The notes: generated by a model not told the origin, from the letters alone. 64,000 nt of DNA from Bradyrhizobium guangxiense (GCF_004114915.1 NZ_CP022219.1:5424501-5488500), one strand, 5' to 3'. Positions 53,378 through 63,196 are shown, counted from the stretch's first letter. Program-made: numbers and translations.

Positions 53378-54198
53378 ATCCGTACACACGAATCTGCGAG
53401 CGCACGGATCCCAGGTGGCCATCGAAGTCCTACGCCTAACAATCTGTCTGACGAGCGCATGATCAGCCCGCGGCGTCGCCGATTGGCTCGCGCCAAATCA
53501 GACCGCCGGAGAGCCAGTGCTGTCGCAAAACGCTTGGCGCGCCACCACCCTGCGAACGAGATCGCGGAAAATCGTGGTCTGGCGTGCAAAATCGCAGGTT
53601 TGGTAGCGGGGGAGCGCTACATCGCGAAACCCACTAATTCGGAAGCCCAATTTTCTTATCGAAGGGCAGCTTAACTCGCGAGGCTACTGGATAGGCTGCC
53701 GAAAGCCGCCGTTTGTACGATGAACTGCCGCTCGAGATTGCCTCGATGCAGCGCTGCGAGTCGAGGAGGCGCGATACAGTGGAGCCGACGCCGCAGTGGC
53801 TGCCGTTTCCAAATGAAAACTCCGCAGGAGCAGCTCGAAGCGATCGAACCGAGCAACGCAACTTTGAGATCCGCTTTGCCCTGCTTCGGACTATCACGCA
53901 TGTAACCGTCATGAAGTAAGCACCTGACGTCCTGACCGATGTGGCTAATTAAGAGACAGCCACGGATCAAGCGCAATCAACGACTTGCCGGTCGCACACC
54001 TGCGCTTATCCGGCCCAAACTGGGCATTCGTCGCAGGTCATGGGGTCTCGTTATACTGCCTGTTATTCTGGACTATCCGTCGCATCGAAGGACGTATTCC
54101 GCGATCAATGGAATAGACCCCTGCCCTCGAAGGCAAAGATCACACGTTCGAATCCTGTCCGCTTCGCGCCAAGAGCTACTCTCTTTGTCGCAATGGAC
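53378..54198. other. 821-base region without a supported gene
   Basis: Only short open frames occur on either strand; none has a good SD and none resembles a protein family. G+C looks lower and third-position bias is absent, unlike everywhere else in the window. A decayed tRNA-like T-arm (ACACG-TTCGAAT-CCTGT, 54142-54158) followed by CCGCTTCGCGCCA is the only recognisable element. It may be debris at the edge of an inserted segment. Confidence 0.55.
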
Positions 54199-54603
54199 CT
54201 AACGGTCAAGTTCCAAGGCCTTGTTCGAGCTGTCGAGGAATTCGACAGTGGTGAACCACAAGTCGGCCTCTCCGACGTTTTCGAGATCGTGGATCTTGTA
54301 TTCGCCCTTCCCATAGACGAAGTGACGGGTCTCGCCAGCCGAATAAATGGCTTCGACGATCGTCCCATCCTCCGCGTGGGATCGCGCCCGACCTGGCGTG
54401 ACTGCGGTCCAAAAATAGTCCAACACATGACGATGGAATCCAATGCGCTCGCCTGGAGCAAGCCGGATTTCCCAGACGCGCACGCGGTCCGTTTCGGACA
54501 AGAGCCGGGTGCCGACCCGTCCGTTGAATCGATTGGTGTCGAACTCTTTGCGAATGATATCAGGCCACGCGGCCCTACCCTTTTCCGTCACGCTAACGGT
54601 CAC
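54199..54603 (-). CDS. Small cupin-domain protein
   Basis: A 134-residue single-domain cupin. RVWEIRLAPGERIGFHRHVL (metal-binding His pair), then DYFWTAVTPGRARSHAEDG and a second-motif region around EAIYSAGETRHFV. The fold fits small cupin dioxygenases, isomerases or ligand-binding proteins; the specific reaction is unknown. The start is GTG with GGAGG nine bases upstream. It lies 36 bases downstream of the symporter gene in the minus arm of the TetR-linked cluster. Confidence 0.78.
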   Translation of the reverse strand: MTVSVTEKGRAAWPDIIRKEFDTNRFNGRVGTRLLSETDRVRVWEIRLAPGERIGFHRHVLDYFWTAVTPGRARSHAEDGTIVEAIYSAGETRHFVYGKGEYKIHDLENVGEADLWFTTVEFLDSSNKALELDR

Positions 54604-54639
54604 TATCGTGCCTCCTTGAGATAATTTATCCAGGTTGCG

Positions 54640-56298
54640 TTATTCGACGCCCAGCCCAGTTTGGGCGCGAACATGCTGCGCGCCGAACGACGCGCGAACC
54701 GAAGCGGCCGCCGCACTGCGGTCCAACACCGACATGGCCCACGATATCGCGAAGGCGAGCGGAACCGAGACCAGGGCTGGATTGTCGTAAGGGAATGGCG
54801 CAGGTCCGAGCTTGAACGTGGCGGTCCATACTCCCGGGCTGAGAGCAACCAATCCCACGGAAGCCAGCAAGCCCGCCAGCGAACCGCTCACTGCACCTCG
54901 CGTCGTGAGATCAGGCCAAACGATCGACAAAAGTATCACTGGGAAGTTGGCGCTCGCGGCGATCGCGAAGACCAGCCCGACCATGAATGCGATATTCTGG
55001 TTTTCGAACAGGACGCCCAAGCCCATCGAGAGCAGGCTGATTGCGACCGCGGCGGCCTTCGAGACAAGCACTTCCTCCTGCTCGTTCGCACGGCCCCTGC
55101 GAATTACACGGGCATAGAGATCATGGCTCCCCGCCGAAGCACCCGCTAGCGTCAGCCCGGATACGACGGCCAGGATGGTCGCGAACGCCACCGCCGAGAT
55201 GAATCCGAGCAGGAGCGACCCGCCCACGGCGTCCGCCAGATGCAGGGCGACCATGTTGACGCCCCCAAGCAGACCACCCGACGCATCCCGAAACTGGGGA
55301 TTCGCCGAAACGATCGCAATGGCGCCGAAGCCGAGCACGAATAGCAGGCTATAGAAGATGGAGATGAACCCCGTCGCGACCAGAACCGACGTGCGAGCCT
55401 GACGAGCATCGCTCACGGTGAAGAAGCGCATAAGGATGTGAGGCAGCCCGGCCGTACCGAAGATCAGGGCCAATCCGAGAGAGATCGCCGATATCGGATC
55501 CTTGACCAGTCCGCCGGGGGCCATGATCGCGTCGGCCTTCGGGTGCAAGATGATCGCCTCTCGGAAGAGAGCCTCCAGGCTGAAACCGAAGTGTCCGAGG
55601 ATCAGGATCGACATCAGCACCGAGCCCGACATCAACAGCAGGGCTTTGATGATCTGCACCCAGGTCGTCGCCAGCATGCCGCCGAACGTCACATAAACCA
55701 TCATGAGCCCACCCACGATGCCGACCGCGTAGATATAAGGTAGCCCGAACAACAGCTGGATCAGCTTGCCGGCGCCCACCAGCTGGGCGATGAGATAGAA
55801 GACCACAATCACGAGGGTGTTCACACTCGCGACGGCCCTCACCGGCACCTCTGACAGCCGATAGGCCGCGACGTCGGCGAATGTGTAACGGCCGAGATTG
55901 CGCAACGGCTCGGCAATCAGGAACAGGATCATCGGGAAGCCGATGAGAAAGCCGATCGCGTAGATCATGCCGTCGTAGCCCGAGCTGTAGACGAGAGCCG
56001 TGACTCCCAGGAATGTCGCCGCCGAGGTGTAGTCGCCGGCGATCGCAAGCCCATTCTGGACGCCCGTGAGCCCGGCGCCGGCGGCATAGAAGTCTTTCGC
56101 CGTGCTTGTTCCCCTTCTCGCCGCCCACCATGTGATCGCGAGACTAACTGCGACAAAGCCGAGGAACATGGTGATCGCTGTCGCATTCAATGATTGCCGC
56201 GCGTTGACAGCTGAAGCCAACGCGTCAGCTGCTGCGGGGTCTGAAAGAAGAACCAATACGGTCGCAAACAAAGCTCCACAACCCGAGCGCGACATCAT
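54640..56298 (-). CDS. ActP-like sodium:monocarboxylate symporter
   Basis: A 552-residue sodium/solute symporter of the SSS family with about 13 helices and a cleavable-looking N-terminal hydrophobic segment. Hallmarks are [40 protein letters not shown] and the later [20 protein letters not shown], as in acetate permease ActP. It probably takes up a small carboxylate by sodium symport. The ATG overlaps the stop of the small DUF485 gene (ATGA), the usual YjcH-ActP arrangement. Confidence 0.9.
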   Translation of the reverse strand: MMSRSGCGALFATVLVLLSDPAAADALASAVNARQSLNATAITMFLGFVAVSLAITWWAARRGTSTAKDFYAAGAGLTGVQNGLAIAGDYTSAATFLGVTALVYSSGYDGMIYAIGFLIGFPMILFLIAEPLRNLGRYTFADVAAYRLSEVPVRAVASVNTLVIVVFYLIAQLVGAGKLIQLLFGLPYIYAVGIVGGLMMVYVTFGGMLATTWVQIIKALLLMSGSVLMSILILGHFGFSLEALFREAIILHPKADAIMAPGGLVKDPISAISLGLALIFGTAGLPHILMRFFTVSDARQARTSVLVATGFISIFYSLLFVLGFGAIAIVSANPQFRDASGGLLGGVNMVALHLADAVGGSLLLGFISAVAFATILAVVSGLTLAGASAGSHDLYARVIRRGRANEQEEVLVSKAAAVAISLLSMGLGVLFENQNIAFMVGLVFAIAASANFPVILLSIVWPDLTTRGAVSGSLAGLLASVGLVALSPGVWTATFKLGPAPFPYDNPALVSVPLAFAISWAMSVLDRSAAAASVRASFGAQHVRAQTGLGVE

Positions 56299-56594
56299 CG
56301 CAGGTCCTCCAGAAGAAGCTGACTGAGCTGATCGAAACGGGAATTGGCCCGCCGGACATAGACGGCGGTGAGAATGAAGCCGAGCGCGATCAGACCGACG
56401 CCGATCAACACGCCCCAAGTGATCACGGTACCATCCCACAGTGGACGCCCGAGCAACCGGGGCCAGAATGCGATGGTCAGGATGTAGGCGAAATAGGCGG
56501 CGGCCATGACGATCGACATACCCACGCCAAGGCGTGCACGTTCGCGCGCAAGCTGATTGAACGCGGGATGGGTCTGGATGACTCGCAAATCCAT
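56295..56594 (-). CDS. DUF485 (YjcH-like) membrane protein
   Basis: A 99-residue protein with two hydrophobic helices ([40 protein letters not shown]), the DUF485 pattern of the YjcH partner of ActP. The start at 56592-56594 was preferred to an ATG six codons earlier because AGGAG lies five to six bases before it. It is translationally coupled to actP. Its exact function is unknown. Confidence 0.85.
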   Translation of the reverse strand: MDLRVIQTHPAFNQLARERARLGVGMSIVMAAAYFAYILTIAFWPRLLGRPLWDGTVITWGVLIGVGLIALGFILTAVYVRRANSRFDQLSQLLLEDLR

Positions 56595-56625
56595 TGGTCT
56601 CCTGTCCTCCATTTTTTGAATCCTG

Positions 56626-57876
56626 TTAGGCGGCGATGCCCGTCGCGACGGCGGTCTCCGTCATCACGGCCTCGGGGCTGCGATGCCGCTCCGCCATCGC
56701 CCGTTCATCGGCAGTGGCAATCTGCGCCTGCATGTACGCGCCGAGATCGCGGGCACGACGGACGACCGCAGCTCCGAACGGAAGCCGCATCGACTCGAAT
56801 TTCGCAAGCGCCGCGGGCAAATCGGCCGGGTGCGCTCGCAAAGCATCAGCCAGCGCTGCCGCGTCGGCGGCGGCCTTCGTCACTCCCATTCCGACATGGG
56901 GCCTGGCCACGAACGCGGCATCACCCAGGATCACCGTTCGGGATCCCAGCGCCATGCGCGGTGTCTCGAGATCCAGAATGGCCTGGATGAACGGCTGAGG
57001 GGTAAGGCGAACGACCTCGGCGAATTGCGGTGCAAGCAATTGCTCCGCGTCCCGACGCATTGAGGCGATCACCTCGGATCGAATCCTGCTCGGCGGAATG
57101 GACAGTTCGTGCCGGACGCCGTCAATGTCCGTCAGCAAATCTGCCAAGCCATGGTCGGCGTCGGCCGGGCGGTACCAAACAAAATTGAAGCGACGCTCGC
57201 CGACATCCATCTCTTCTTTGGCGCCGGCGACGGGATAGCCGAGCATTTGCTCGCCCGGAGGGAGGCTGAAGGCGAACCAATCGCACAATTCTGCGCGCGT
57301 CCGAGACGACAGGTCTCGCTCATTGACGAGGCCACGCCACGCGACATAGCCCGCGTAGGCAGGACGGACCTTGGCCGCAAGCTGGGCCCTGACGCACGAA
57401 AATATGCCATCCGCGCCGATCAGCAGATCTGCTGAAACCTCCGAGCCGTCGGAGAAACGCGCCAGCACGCGATCGCCAAGCTCGGCAACCTCCGCAAGGT
57501 TCTTGCCGTGATGATAGTGCTCTGCCGGGAGCGCTGCCTTCAGAAGCCCATAGAGGTGTCCCCAGGAAGTGAGGCCCTGCCGCAGCCCGAGTTCACCCAC
57601 GATGCGGCCGCTCCCGTCCAGCACCCGCCGTCCTGGGACAACGACTCCGACGGCGGCGGCGTCGGTATCGATACCCGCCCTGCCCAGGACCTCGAACAGT
57701 TCACGATGGGTCACGATGCCCGCGCCACGGCCTGCCAGTTCGGCGCCGATACGCTCGTAAACATCGACGTTCCAGCCTTGCCGCCGCAATAGCAACGCGG
57801 CGAACAGTCCGGCCATGGACCCTCCAACCACCAGCGCTTTCAGCTGCGCCCCTTGGCTCCAACGATGGTCACTCAA
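56626..57876 (-). CDS. FAD-dependent aromatic monooxygenase, 2,6-dihydroxypyridine-hydroxylase-like
   Basis: A 416-residue flavoprotein hydroxylase. The FAD fold is KALVVGGSMAGLFAALLLRR (about 13-32), followed by VYERIGAELAGRGAGIVTH, which resembles the N terminus of 2,6-dihydroxypyridine 3-monooxygenase from memory. DLLIGADGIFSCVRAQL and the GD motif TVILGDAAFVARPHVGMGVT are intact. It would hydroxylate an aromatic or pyridine ring with NAD(P)H and oxygen. The start is TTG at 57874-57876, with GGGAGG six bases upstream. It faces the TetR gene across two operators. Confidence 0.86.
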   Translation of the reverse strand: MSDHRWSQGAQLKALVVGGSMAGLFAALLLRRQGWNVDVYERIGAELAGRGAGIVTHRELFEVLGRAGIDTDAAAVGVVVPGRRVLDGSGRIVGELGLRQGLTSWGHLYGLLKAALPAEHYHHGKNLAEVAELGDRVLARFSDGSEVSADLLIGADGIFSCVRAQLAAKVRPAYAGYVAWRGLVNERDLSSRTRAELCDWFAFSLPPGEQMLGYPVAGAKEEMDVGERRFNFVWYRPADADHGLADLLTDIDGVRHELSIPPSRIRSEVIASMRRDAEQLLAPQFAEVVRLTPQPFIQAILDLETPRMALGSRTVILGDAAFVARPHVGMGVTKAAADAAALADALRAHPADLPAALAKFESMRLPFGAAVVRRARDLGAYMQAQIATADERAMAERHRSPEAVMTETAVATGIAA

Positions 57877-57899
57877 GAGCGACCTCCCTTTTGCAATCG

Positions 57900-57924
57900 T
57901 TATTTATCGATTGATCAATTATCG
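57900..57924. promoter_or_regulatory. TetR-type operator A
   Basis: TTATTTATCGATTGATCAAT followed by TATCG. It contains TTATC-GATT-GATCA, one mismatch from the TTATC-GATT-GATAA core seen at 63183, and an ATTGATCAAT palindrome. It lies 24 bases before the monooxygenase start codon (minus strand). Confidence 0.6.
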
Positions 57925-57952
57925 GGATGTCATTGACGCAAGTCAACGGCTA

Positions 57953-57968
57953 TTTATCGTTCGATAAA
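57953..57968. promoter_or_regulatory. TetR-type operator B
   Basis: TTTATCG-TT-CGATAAA is a perfect 7-2-7 inverted repeat located between operator A and the TetR gene. Its symmetry and AT-richness in GC-rich DNA make it the clearest of the three sites. Confidence 0.7.
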
Positions 57969-58053
57969 CAAAACGTGATGGCCGCGCCCCGATCGGCTGC
58001 GACGGCAAATCGGTGTATGAAGTTTCGAAGGCACTCAAACTAACGAATCAGAT

Positions 58054-58719
58054 GTGAAGCAGCGCAGCAAAGCGGGTCACCGGACGCCGATCCGAGAGCA
58101 GCAGAGACTGGACCCGTCGGAGCGGGAAGCCATTATCGCGCGAGAAGCCGTCACGTTTTTCGCCGAGTACGGGTTCGAGGGGCAGACCCGCGAACTCGCA
58201 AAGCGGCTGCGCATTACCCAGCCCCTGCTCTATCGCTACTTTCCGAGCAAGGAAGCTCTCATCGAGAGGGTCTATCAGGACGTTTTCGTCGAGCGCTGGA
58301 AGCCGTCCTGGGAGAAAATCATCACCGATCGCTCGGTACCCGTGAAGGCGAGGCTAGTCCGTTTCTATCGCGAATATGCCGCAGTCATTCTCACCTACGA
58401 GTGGATCCGCCTGTTCATGTTCGCGGGCCTGAAGGATCTCGGATTGAATGCCCGCTATCTCAAAATGCTGCGCGAACGCGCGTTCGAGAAGGTCATTGAG
58501 GAAATCAGGGTCGAGTACGGACGCCCCTCGACTGGCGAACTCCCGGTCACCGATCTCGAAATCGAGATGGTGTGGGGACTCCACGCGGCGATCTTCTACC
58601 TCGGCGTGCGCCAATTCATCTACTCGATGCCCCTCGAAACGGACGTCAATTCCATCATTGATGCAAAAATAGCAACCTTCCTGAATGGCTTTCGCTCCGT
58701 TCTGCCGGCGAAGGGTTAA
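58054..58719 (+). CDS. TetR-family transcriptional regulator
   Basis: A 221-residue regulator. The N-terminal helix-turn-helix (REAVTFFAEYGFEGQTRELA; KRLRITQPLLYRYFPSKEAL) is TetR-type. The C-terminal ligand-binding domain is helical and unassigned. It probably represses the divergent monooxygenase/symporter genes and, through the similar site at 63183, the molybdenum hydroxylase operon and MFS gene. The start is GTG with no clear SD, so the first codon is less certain. It is followed by a convergent molybdoenzyme gene. Confidence 0.88.
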   Translation: MKQRSKAGHRTPIREQQRLDPSEREAIIAREAVTFFAEYGFEGQTRELAKRLRITQPLLYRYFPSKEALIERVYQDVFVERWKPSWEKIITDRSVPVKARLVRFYREYAAVILTYEWIRLFMFAGLKDLGLNARYLKMLRERAFEKVIEEIRVEYGRPSTGELPVTDLEIEMVWGLHAAIFYLGVRQFIYSMPLETDVNSIIDAKIATFLNGFRSVLPAKG

Positions 58720-58812
58720 GTCCGGGAGGCGCGTCTGCCGTCTTATTCGAAGCGCAAATCGCATGTTTGTGTATTGGCAGGCCGTGCATCGACCGCGCCT
58801 TCAAACCTCCAT

Positions 58813-61053
58813 TCAGCCTTCCGATCGGACCGCAACCGCTCTCTTGATTCGGGCCGCAGTGAACGGAAGTTCGTACATTCGAACACCGGTCGCATCCCTG
58901 ATCGCATTGGCGATCGCGGCTCCCGCAGGCCCTTGTGCGGCCTCAGCGACACCATAGAAGGAGTCGCCCGGACGATCTATCAGGCGGACTTCGACGGACT
59001 CCGGGACGCTGTCAAACCGCATGATCGGATAGGCCGACCAATCGACCGATGTGACGCGGGTGCGATCGAACGTCACCCGTTCGAAAAGCGTCCAGCTCAT
59101 CGACTGCAAGATGCCGCCTTCAATCTGATTGCGGATACCGTCCGGGTTCACGACCTGCCCGGTGTCCACCGCCGCCACGATGCGACGGACGCGAACGACG
59201 CCACTCTGACGCGGCACCTCGATCTCGACTGCCACGGCACACCAAGCCTCGAGATTCTTGTAACGTGCAAAGCCAAATCCGAATCCGGTGCTCTCCGAAC
59301 GCTTGCCCCGCCCAGCCCAGCCGAAACGCGATGCCGCCGTTTCGATGACCTCACGCGCACGAGGGTCTTCGATGTGCCGAAGCCGAAACGTCACGGGATC
59401 TTGGCCCGAGCGAGCCGCCAATTCATCGAGGACGCTCTCGATCGAAAGGACGTTAAGGTAGCCTCCCAGGGAGCGCATGGAGGATCCGCGCAAGGGTATG
59501 TCAGGCAGAAAGTGACTAACCACCTTTGAGTTCGGGATCGCGTAAAGCGGAATGGCATTCCGGTCGCCGCCGCCCTCAGGCTGGGCCAGCGCAACGGGCG
59601 GCGCCGGCGGAAAGGCGTCGGCTTTCAGTCGGGCAGCAATCAGCGCCCCGGGAGGGCCAGGCCGCATCATATGCGACTGGCTCCAAACCTCGTGGCGCCA
59701 ATCCGCAATCGCACCGTCCACCCCGACTGTCGCCCTGAGCTTGACCACCATACCCGGCCCGAATGGGTCCCACGCGTGCTCCTGCTCACGCATCAGCTGT
59801 ACCCTGACCGGACGACCGGGCATCGCGAGGGCAAGCATCGCCGCATCGGCCGCCGCGTCGTCGGCGCCGTTATGGCCGTAGCAGCCGGAGCCCTCTGCGT
59901 GGATGCAGCGCACATTCTCGGCAGGCATCCGCAGCATGCCCGCGATCGCGTCGCGTAGGAAAAACACGCCTTGCGTATGGGTCCAAACCGTAAGCTTCCC
60001 GTCCCCGAATTGCGCAATCGCGCAGGACGGTCCGATCGAACCGTGCGTAAGATAGGGTCTGCTGAAGGTCCCCTCGACCAGAATTCCGGGCTCACCCGGA
60101 TTTCCTGTGTCGTAAATCGTCGTGTCGTGGGAGGGCAGCTTCATCAGAGCGGCCGGCAAGTCCGCGCTGTCCGGAAGGGCTTGCTGCTCGATCCAGGTCG
60201 TGGTTGCCGCGAGGGTTCGCATTCCCTGGATCGCAGTCCATTCCCGCTCTGCAAGCACGCCGAGGAAGTTGCCGTCCCGCACGACCTTGACGATCCCGCT
60301 CATTTGCTCGACCTGCGCGACGTCACAGTCCCGCAATGTGGCGCCATAACTCGGCGGGCGAACGACGCGACCGTGCAGCATCCCCTCGGGGCGCAGGTCC
60401 TGGACGTAGGCTGCTCCACCCGTCACCTTGGCCGGAATATCGATCCGCGGCACGGGTTGGTTCAACACAACGAAATCTGCCGGCGAGGTCAAATGCGAGG
60501 TCTGCTGTGCGTCGACCGCGAGCATCTGATCACGGACCAGTTCGCCGTAGCCCAGGCGCATGCGGTTCGGGCCGAATACCTCGCCGTTGCGGATCTGCAG
60601 CGAGGTAGCGGGCACGCCGAGACGGCGGGCTGCCTCGTCTCGGAGTATTTCGCGGGCTTGCGCCGCCGCATGCCGAATTGCGGTGCCGGAGTCCTGCATC
60701 GAGTGGCTGGCAGCCGTGTAGCCTTCATTGGGCGTCCGCGCGGTGTCAGCCGTGATCAGCGATAGCCGTGCGAGCGGTAACTTGAGTTCCTCTGCCGCGA
60801 CCTGAAGCAGCGCAGTCTTGAGGCCCTGTCCAAGTTCGGCTTTGCCGGTGAGGATCGTAGCGGCGCCCGAGGCGTCGATGCGGATCCAGGCATCGATCCT
60901 CGGCGTGTCGTCGAGGCTTCCGGGCAAACCGTGCTTCGAGGGTTTTCCACCCGTACCGGTTTCGGTCTGTGCATGTGCTCCGGAAAGCCGGAAGGCGATG
61001 ATGGGCGCGCCGGCGCCCGCCAATACGCCGCGTCGCGAGACGGCATGCGTCAT
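58813..61053 (-). CDS. Molybdenum hydroxylase large subunit (IorB/xanthine-dehydrogenase family)
   Basis: A 746-residue Mo-cofactor subunit with a twin-arginine leader (MTHAVSRRGVLAGAGAPIIA), hence periplasmic. Cofactor blocks are GKAELGQGLKTALLQVAAEE, PRIDIPAKVTGGAAYVQDLR, EGSGCYGHNGADDAAADAAM and GSSMRSLGGYLNVLSIESVL. The catalytic Glu is in FYGVAEAAQGPAGAAIANAI near the C terminus. It resembles isoquinoline 1-oxidoreductase beta and nicotinate-hydroxylase-type enzymes, which hydroxylate a ring carbon next to nitrogen using water. The ATG overlaps the small-subunit stop by four bases. Confidence 0.9.
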   Translation of the reverse strand: MTHAVSRRGVLAGAGAPIIAFRLSGAHAQTETGTGGKPSKHGLPGSLDDTPRIDAWIRIDASGAATILTGKAELGQGLKTALLQVAAEELKLPLARLSLITADTARTPNEGYTAASHSMQDSGTAIRHAAAQAREILRDEAARRLGVPATSLQIRNGEVFGPNRMRLGYGELVRDQMLAVDAQQTSHLTSPADFVVLNQPVPRIDIPAKVTGGAAYVQDLRPEGMLHGRVVRPPSYGATLRDCDVAQVEQMSGIVKVVRDGNFLGVLAEREWTAIQGMRTLAATTTWIEQQALPDSADLPAALMKLPSHDTTIYDTGNPGEPGILVEGTFSRPYLTHGSIGPSCAIAQFGDGKLTVWTHTQGVFFLRDAIAGMLRMPAENVRCIHAEGSGCYGHNGADDAAADAAMLALAMPGRPVRVQLMREQEHAWDPFGPGMVVKLRATVGVDGAIADWRHEVWSQSHMMRPGPPGALIAARLKADAFPPAPPVALAQPEGGGDRNAIPLYAIPNSKVVSHFLPDIPLRGSSMRSLGGYLNVLSIESVLDELAARSGQDPVTFRLRHIEDPRAREVIETAASRFGWAGRGKRSESTGFGFGFARYKNLEAWCAVAVEIEVPRQSGVVRVRRIVAAVDTGQVVNPDGIRNQIEGGILQSMSWTLFERVTFDRTRVTSVDWSAYPIMRFDSVPESVEVRLIDRPGDSFYGVAEAAQGPAGAAIANAIRDATGVRMYELPFTAARIKRAVAVRSEG

Positions 61054-61538
61054 CGTCTTGTCCTTGCGTCGGCAGTCTTCGAGTTCATCTCTTCCGCGGC
61101 CCGCCGGATCGCACGCAGAATGCGCATATGTGTTCCGCATCGGCAGAGATGAGGCTGAAGTTCGGCCTTGATCGACTCGTCGGTGGCATGCGGGTCGCGG
61201 TTCAGCAGCGCCTGGGCGCGCATCATCACGCCGGGAATACAATAGCCGCATTGTGCCGCCTGCTCGGCAAGGAACGCACGCTGCATTGGGCCAGGTGCGC
61301 CCAGGTTCCCAAGTCCTTCGAGCGTCGTGATCGTCCGCCCTTCCAACAGCATCACCGGCGTTATGCAAGAGAAAATAGCTTTACCGTCGACGATGACGGT
61401 GCAAGCTCCGCATTGGCCAAGTCCGCAACCATACTTCGCGGCATTCAGCGCGAGCTCGTCCCTGAGGACGTAGAGAAGCGGAGTGTCCGGGCTCGCCTTG
61501 ATGGATCGGCTCTCACCGTTAATTGTCAGCGTTGTCAT
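61050..61538 (-). CDS. 2Fe-2S small subunit of molybdenum hydroxylase
   Basis: A 162-residue ferredoxin-like subunit with two 2Fe-2S clusters. The first is plant-type C38/C43/C46/C58 (GCGLGQCGACTVIVDG) and the second C97/C100/C132/C134 (QCGYCIPGVMM; HLCRCGTH). It passes electrons from the Mo site to the cytochrome. Length and motifs match IorA/NicA-type subunits. It lies 41 bases downstream of the cytochrome gene. Confidence 0.93.
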   Translation of the reverse strand: MTTLTINGESRSIKASPDTPLLYVLRDELALNAAKYGCGLGQCGACTVIVDGKAIFSCITPVMLLEGRTITTLEGLGNLGAPGPMQRAFLAEQAAQCGYCIPGVMMRAQALLNRDPHATDESIKAELQPHLCRCGTHMRILRAIRRAAEEMNSKTADARTRR

Positions 61539-61579
61539 GGCACTTCACCGAACTTTCTGCTCTTGTTGTCGAGTCCAGC

Positions 61580-62884
61580 TCACCGATTGCCTCTAGCTTC
61601 CGCGACCGCTTTGGCTATCCCATCCCACTGGCTTTTCCCGGCAAACTGGGTTCGCAGATAGCTGGCGAGATCCGAGATCTGCCGATCGCCGAGAACATCG
61701 CCAAAGCCGGGCATGATCGGACGCGCAGAGCCGCCGGTGGATGCTGGTATTCCCCGCAGCACAAGATTGACCAGGTTGGTGGGCGTCTCGTCTGCAACGG
61801 CGGTGGAGAGACCAAGTCTCACCCCGCCCAGCGGCAAGGCTCTGTCGCCTTCGTGGCACGACGCACAAACAGCGGCATAGATCGCTCCGCCGGGATCGGA
61901 TGGAATAGAAGGCGCGGCCGCCTGAATGCCCGCGGCTTGCGGCAGGCGGCCCGGACCGGAAGGAGCCGTCTCCACATCCTTCCGCCCCTCGCTCTTGCCG
62001 AGCGATGCAAGATAGTGGGCCATCGCGCCTACGTCCGCAGGGTCGACAAGGGACAGATTGTCAACCACGTTCGCCATGGGGCCCTGAGCCGTCCCATGCT
62101 GGGGATGCGAGCCACGCGTAAGATAGTCCGTGAGGGCACCTTCGTCCCATGGGACGGGTGATTGCGAGCTTCGACCGAGCGCATAAGCGCGCCAACCTTC
62201 GGCTTCGCCTCCCTCGAAACTGGCCGAGGCTTCTTCCGCCCCCAGCAGATTGCGCGGAGAATGACAGGCGCCGCAATGCCCCAGTCCTTCGACCAAGTAC
62301 TTTCCCCTGTTCCACTTCCCATTCTTCGAAGGGTCAGGGACGAACCGCACCTGACGCAGAAACATCAGCTTCCAGCCGGCGAGTGTCAGGCGAACATTGA
62401 GAGGAAACGGGAGTTCGTTCGGAGGCGCCGACGACCTGACTGGATCGATCGACATGAAGAAGGCATACATCGCCGTCGCATCATCATCCGACACGCGTGT
62501 GAAGTGATCGTATGGGAACGCTGGGTAAAGGTGGCGGCCTTCGCGATCCACACCGGATCGCAGAGCACGGATGAACGCCGCCTCCGACCATCGCCCGATG
62601 CCGGTTTCCGGATCGGGCGTGATGTTGGTGGAGTAGATCGTTCCGAAGGGCGTGGGCATCGCAAGCCCCCCGGCGTAGGGGAGTCCGCCGGGTGCCGTAT
62701 GACACGTGGCACAGTCTCCGAGCAGAGCAAGGCTCGCTCCACGACGCGCCTTCGCACGATCCGGGGCTCCGGCTGGCCGTGAATCGATGGGAGGAATCGG
62801 CGATTCCCAAGCATAGAGAAGTGCCGCCGTCCCACCGATCGCTCCAATCACAAGCAGTGCGAGCAGAACGGACCTAAGCTTCAT
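61580..62884 (-). CDS. Membrane-anchored triheme cytochrome c
   Basis: A 434-residue cytochrome with three CxxCH motifs: C58-x-x-C61-H62, C204-x-x-C207-H208 and C340-x-x-C343-H344. The N-terminal segment (LLALLVIGAIGGTAALLYAW) is an uncleaved anchor or signal. This is the electron acceptor of periplasmic aldehyde/nicotinate-type molybdenum hydroxylases and passes electrons to the respiratory chain. It overlaps the small gene upstream by four bases. Confidence 0.92.
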   Translation of the reverse strand: MKLRSVLLALLVIGAIGGTAALLYAWESPIPPIDSRPAGAPDRAKARRGASLALLGDCATCHTAPGGLPYAGGLAMPTPFGTIYSTNITPDPETGIGRWSEAAFIRALRSGVDREGRHLYPAFPYDHFTRVSDDDATAMYAFFMSIDPVRSSAPPNELPFPLNVRLTLAGWKLMFLRQVRFVPDPSKNGKWNRGKYLVEGLGHCGACHSPRNLLGAEEASASFEGGEAEGWRAYALGRSSQSPVPWDEGALTDYLTRGSHPQHGTAQGPMANVVDNLSLVDPADVGAMAHYLASLGKSEGRKDVETAPSGPGRLPQAAGIQAAAPSIPSDPGGAIYAAVCASCHEGDRALPLGGVRLGLSTAVADETPTNLVNLVLRGIPASTGGSARPIMPGFGDVLGDRQISDLASYLRTQFAGKSQWDGIAKAVAEARGNR

Positions 62885-63162
62885 CGCTCTCCCCTCCTGG
62901 ATGCGAACGCCATATCAGACCGGTCCAGGCGACATCTTTTCAGTTTCGTGCGCGACTTGCACAATCTCTCGATCACGGCTCGACGAGCCAATCCAAAGCG
63001 TGCGCACGGAATCCAATACGCCCGCTCGTCCGCAGCGTAGGGATCGAGCGAAGGCTCTCTCGCCTGAAGAACGAGCGTGCGGCCAAGACAGCTGTTGCGG
63101 CGATTGCCGAGACCATCGTGGCCGTGTGCAGATGCCGCCATCTGCACATGGGAGCCATTCAT
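62881..63162 (-). CDS. Small protein of unknown function
   Basis: A possible 93-residue protein. AAGGAG lies nine bases before its ATG, and its stop overlaps the cytochrome start (ATGA). Both support translation. Residues include three scattered Cys and a basic C terminus (KRCRLDRSDMAFASRRGER); no domain is recognised. Another overlapping frame encodes a hydrophobic stretch (TATMVSAIAATAVLAARSFF), so a frameshift or a leader role is possible. Confidence 0.35.
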   Translation of the reverse strand: MNGSHVQMAASAHGHDGLGNRRNSCLGRTLVLQAREPSLDPYAADERAYWIPCARFGLARRAVIERLCKSRTKLKRCRLDRSDMAFASRRGER

Positions 63163-63182
63163 CTTTGACGACTCCTTGTTAT

Positions 63183-63196
63183 TTATCGATTGATAA
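63183..63196. promoter_or_regulatory. TetR-type operator C
   Basis: TTATC-GATT-GATAA (5-4-5 palindrome) lies in the divergent promoter between the cytochrome/molybdoenzyme operon (minus) and the MFS transporter (plus). It shares TTTATCGATTGAT exactly with operator A at 57903-57915, about 5.3 kb away. Confidence 0.65.

Noticed and set aside
54085..54170. Intact tRNA gene
   Set aside because: A T-arm-like segment is present but the acceptor and D-arms do not pair and the CCA position is off; at most a decayed fragment.
54620..54630. GATAA-T-TTATC palindrome between the symporter and cupin genes as a fourth TetR site
   Set aside because: The half-sites are in the opposite orientation to the TTATC...GATAA sites and it lies inside an operon 5' of a gene with a strong SD; probably coincidental.
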